The notes beneath the pieces are model-generated. The model made no database searches and was not told where the DNA came from. It saw nothing but the letters and a program-made list of their open reading frames with translations. This document shows, piece after piece, positions 62,919 to 64,000 of a DNA stretch of 64,000 nucleotides. How positions within the stretch are numbered: position 1 is the first letter of the stretch; each line of letters starts with the position of its first letter. This DNA is from Artemisia argyi. Lineage: Eukaryota; Streptophyta; Magnoliopsida; Asterales; Asteraceae. Both the position numbers and the translations under genes were made by a program. The stretch lies in the NCBI GenBank assembly GCA_030686995.1, contig CM060692.1, forward strand, positions 120,812,796-120,876,795. The letters run 5' to 3'.

Positions 62919-64000
62919 TCAGATGTTCAGATGATAGCCAAGTCCCTCAATCTTAGCTTTCTTTGATCTCAGCAGGTGTTTCTCAGGATGCTTCTCAATC
63001 TTGGCCCTAAGGTCCTTACAGAACCTTTGGTTTGCACCACTTTGTATAGGAGAAGCTAACATCAGGTACGTTACCATTGCCTTGACCCCTGCCTTGTCTA
63101 TATCAGACCATCTTTGGAAAGCAAGGTCTCCATATTCATCCGTAAAGCATAGACCTCTTTCAGGGTGTTCAAGCACAGTGTTGTTCACGAAGGTGATTCC
63201 TTCAGGAACGGACCTATCACAATCCAATCCTGGGACCTTGATCTCAGGCTCGGATTCAATGTGCTTCCTTTTTCTCCTGGTGGCTGTTGATGAAGCAGTT
63301 CCTGTTGTTGGAGCATGAAGAAGGGAGGGAATGTTAAGGGCTTCAGGCATTGCTCTCAGTCTGTCATACCTTTCATTCAGTGACTTGAGAAGGTGATGTA
63401 CAACAACATTGTTTTTCTTGGCAATGATGGGACGGAGTTCATCAAGTTCAGTAATCCCAAAGTCAGCAAATCTGAATGGGTTATGAGTGTCCATGATTCT
63501 TTTATCAGCCCCCCTGAAGACAGTGACCATTGCGGGTTTGGTGTTCCTGTGGATTTTAATGTCAGTGATGGTTTCAGGCTTCAATCTTTCCTTCATCACC
63601 CAATGATATCTTTCAACCCTGGTCTTCCTGATTTGAGCATCCCTTTTCATCTTTGCTTCCCTTTCCCTTCTAAGAGCATTCATCTCTTCTTCCTGAGCCT
63701 TTTTAAAGGCTGCACCAGCTTGCTCAGTAGTTAGTGCCTCAGCATCCAGACCAATCTTTTCAGCTTCCTCATGAACAACCTGTATCAGTTCAGGCTTGCT
63801 CAATCTCTCTTCTTCAGCTACCTTTGCCAAGTACTCAACTCTTTCCATATGGGCTTGTATTTGGTCATTGGTGAGTTGATATACTTTTCCATTGATTTCA
63901 TATGGGACCCTGATTGGTTCATCAGGATCAACTCTGATCATTGTGGAGGCAGGCTGGAGCACAGTTGTAGGTTCAGAGGTGGTAGCAATGCTTTTTCCTC
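62919..64000 (-). CDS. Extra ORF of Copia element G, unknown function (5' partial)
   Basis: The frame is open from the right window edge to the stop at 62919, at least 360 codons. The start lies outside the window, or at the Met in MIRVDPDEP at about 63941. Segments: a charged helical part (YLAKVAEEERLSKPE, KAQEEEMNALRREREAKMKR), FNPFRF-like NPFRFADFGITELDEL, and a basic patch TRRKRKHIESEPE that could be a nuclear localisation signal. A globular end follows (PGLDCDRSVPEGITFVNN, GDLAFQRWSDIDK). I recall similar hypothetical proteins attached to Copia elements in Asteraceae genomes, but no function. It lies about 180 bp before the PPT, in the sense direction, the place of envelope-like ORFs in SIRE elements; no membrane segment is seen. 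Confidence 0.65.
   Translation of the reverse strand, partial: GKSIATTSEPTTVLQPASTMIRVDPDEPIRVPYEINGKVYQLTNDQIQAHMERVEYLAKVAEEERLSKPELIQVVHEEAEKIGLDAEALTTEQAGAAFKKAQEEEMNALRREREAKMKRDAQIRKTRVERYHWVMKERLKPETITDIKIHRNTKPAMVTVFRGADKRIMDTHNPFRFADFGITELDELRPIIAKKNNVVVHHLLKSLNERYDRLRAMPEALNIPSLLHAPTTGTASSTATRRKRKHIESEPEIKVPGLDCDRSVPEGITFVNNTVLEHPERGLCFTDEYGDLAFQRWSDIDKAGVKAMVTYLMLASPIQSGANQRFCKDLRAKIEKHPEKHLLRSKKAKIEGLGYHLNI

Overview
This is a nuclear plant genome window, from a eudicot and most likely Asteraceae. The evidence is spliced genes with GT-AG introns, plant LTR retrotransposons of the Athila, Tat/Ogre-like and SIRE-like Copia types, Helitrons, MULEs and Stowaway MITEs. The Asteraceae assignment rests on my memory of similar extra retrotransposon ORFs in that family and is only moderately secure. 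Only two ordinary host genes are present, side by side on the + strand: VPS45 (13 exons, 46615-53675) and a plastid acyl-ACP desaturase (2 exons, 55323-57296). Both can be read without a lesion. Nearly everything else is transposable elements or remnants of them.

Left part (1-14.6 kb) is a nest of insertions. A FAR1-like MULE transposase pseudogene (13152-14573, - strand) abuts a 370-bp LTR fragment. That abuts the 5' LTR of an Athila-like element (A, - strand, running off the left edge). This LTR is split by a 10.7-kb Tat-type Gypsy element (1918-12640, 496-bp LTRs, TSD TCCAA). The Tat element carries a gag-pol frame broken by five nonsense codons. Between pol and its 3' LTR, in antisense, lies a separate spliced gene with its own G-box/TATA promoter.

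Middle part: 14.6-21.2 kb holds tandem repeats, a head-to-head pair of Copia-like LTRs and a short non-coding LTR element (E). A 9.6-kb Copia element (D, 21284-30847, TSD AATAC) has an intact gag and two extra ORFs but no pol. It carries copies of one palindromic module in its LTRs and ahead of its two extra ORFs. At 32817-36647 lies a foldback element with a perfect 9-bp TSD (MULE-like), built of a 20-bp minisatellite in inverted arms and split by a 2.96-kb solo LTR. Helitron copies follow (36.67-46.33 kb), interrupted by an intact non-autonomous Athila-like element (C, 37820-45761, TSD GTAAC) encoding only Gag-protease.

Right part: after the two host genes come short tandem duplications, a second 20-bp minisatellite array related to the first, an Athila-type RNaseH-integrase fragment, and the 3' end of a second Copia element with its own extra ORF (partial at the right edge).

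The most interesting signals are non-coding. Elements A and C carry a second, 15-nt complementarity to the presumed primer tRNA-Asp in addition to the PBS. Their promoters carry arrays of a TGACGGCGTCA palindrome. A hairpin with an NGGA loop next to the polypurine tract is conserved by compensatory changes between families. Element D has palindromic modules ahead of its ORFs.
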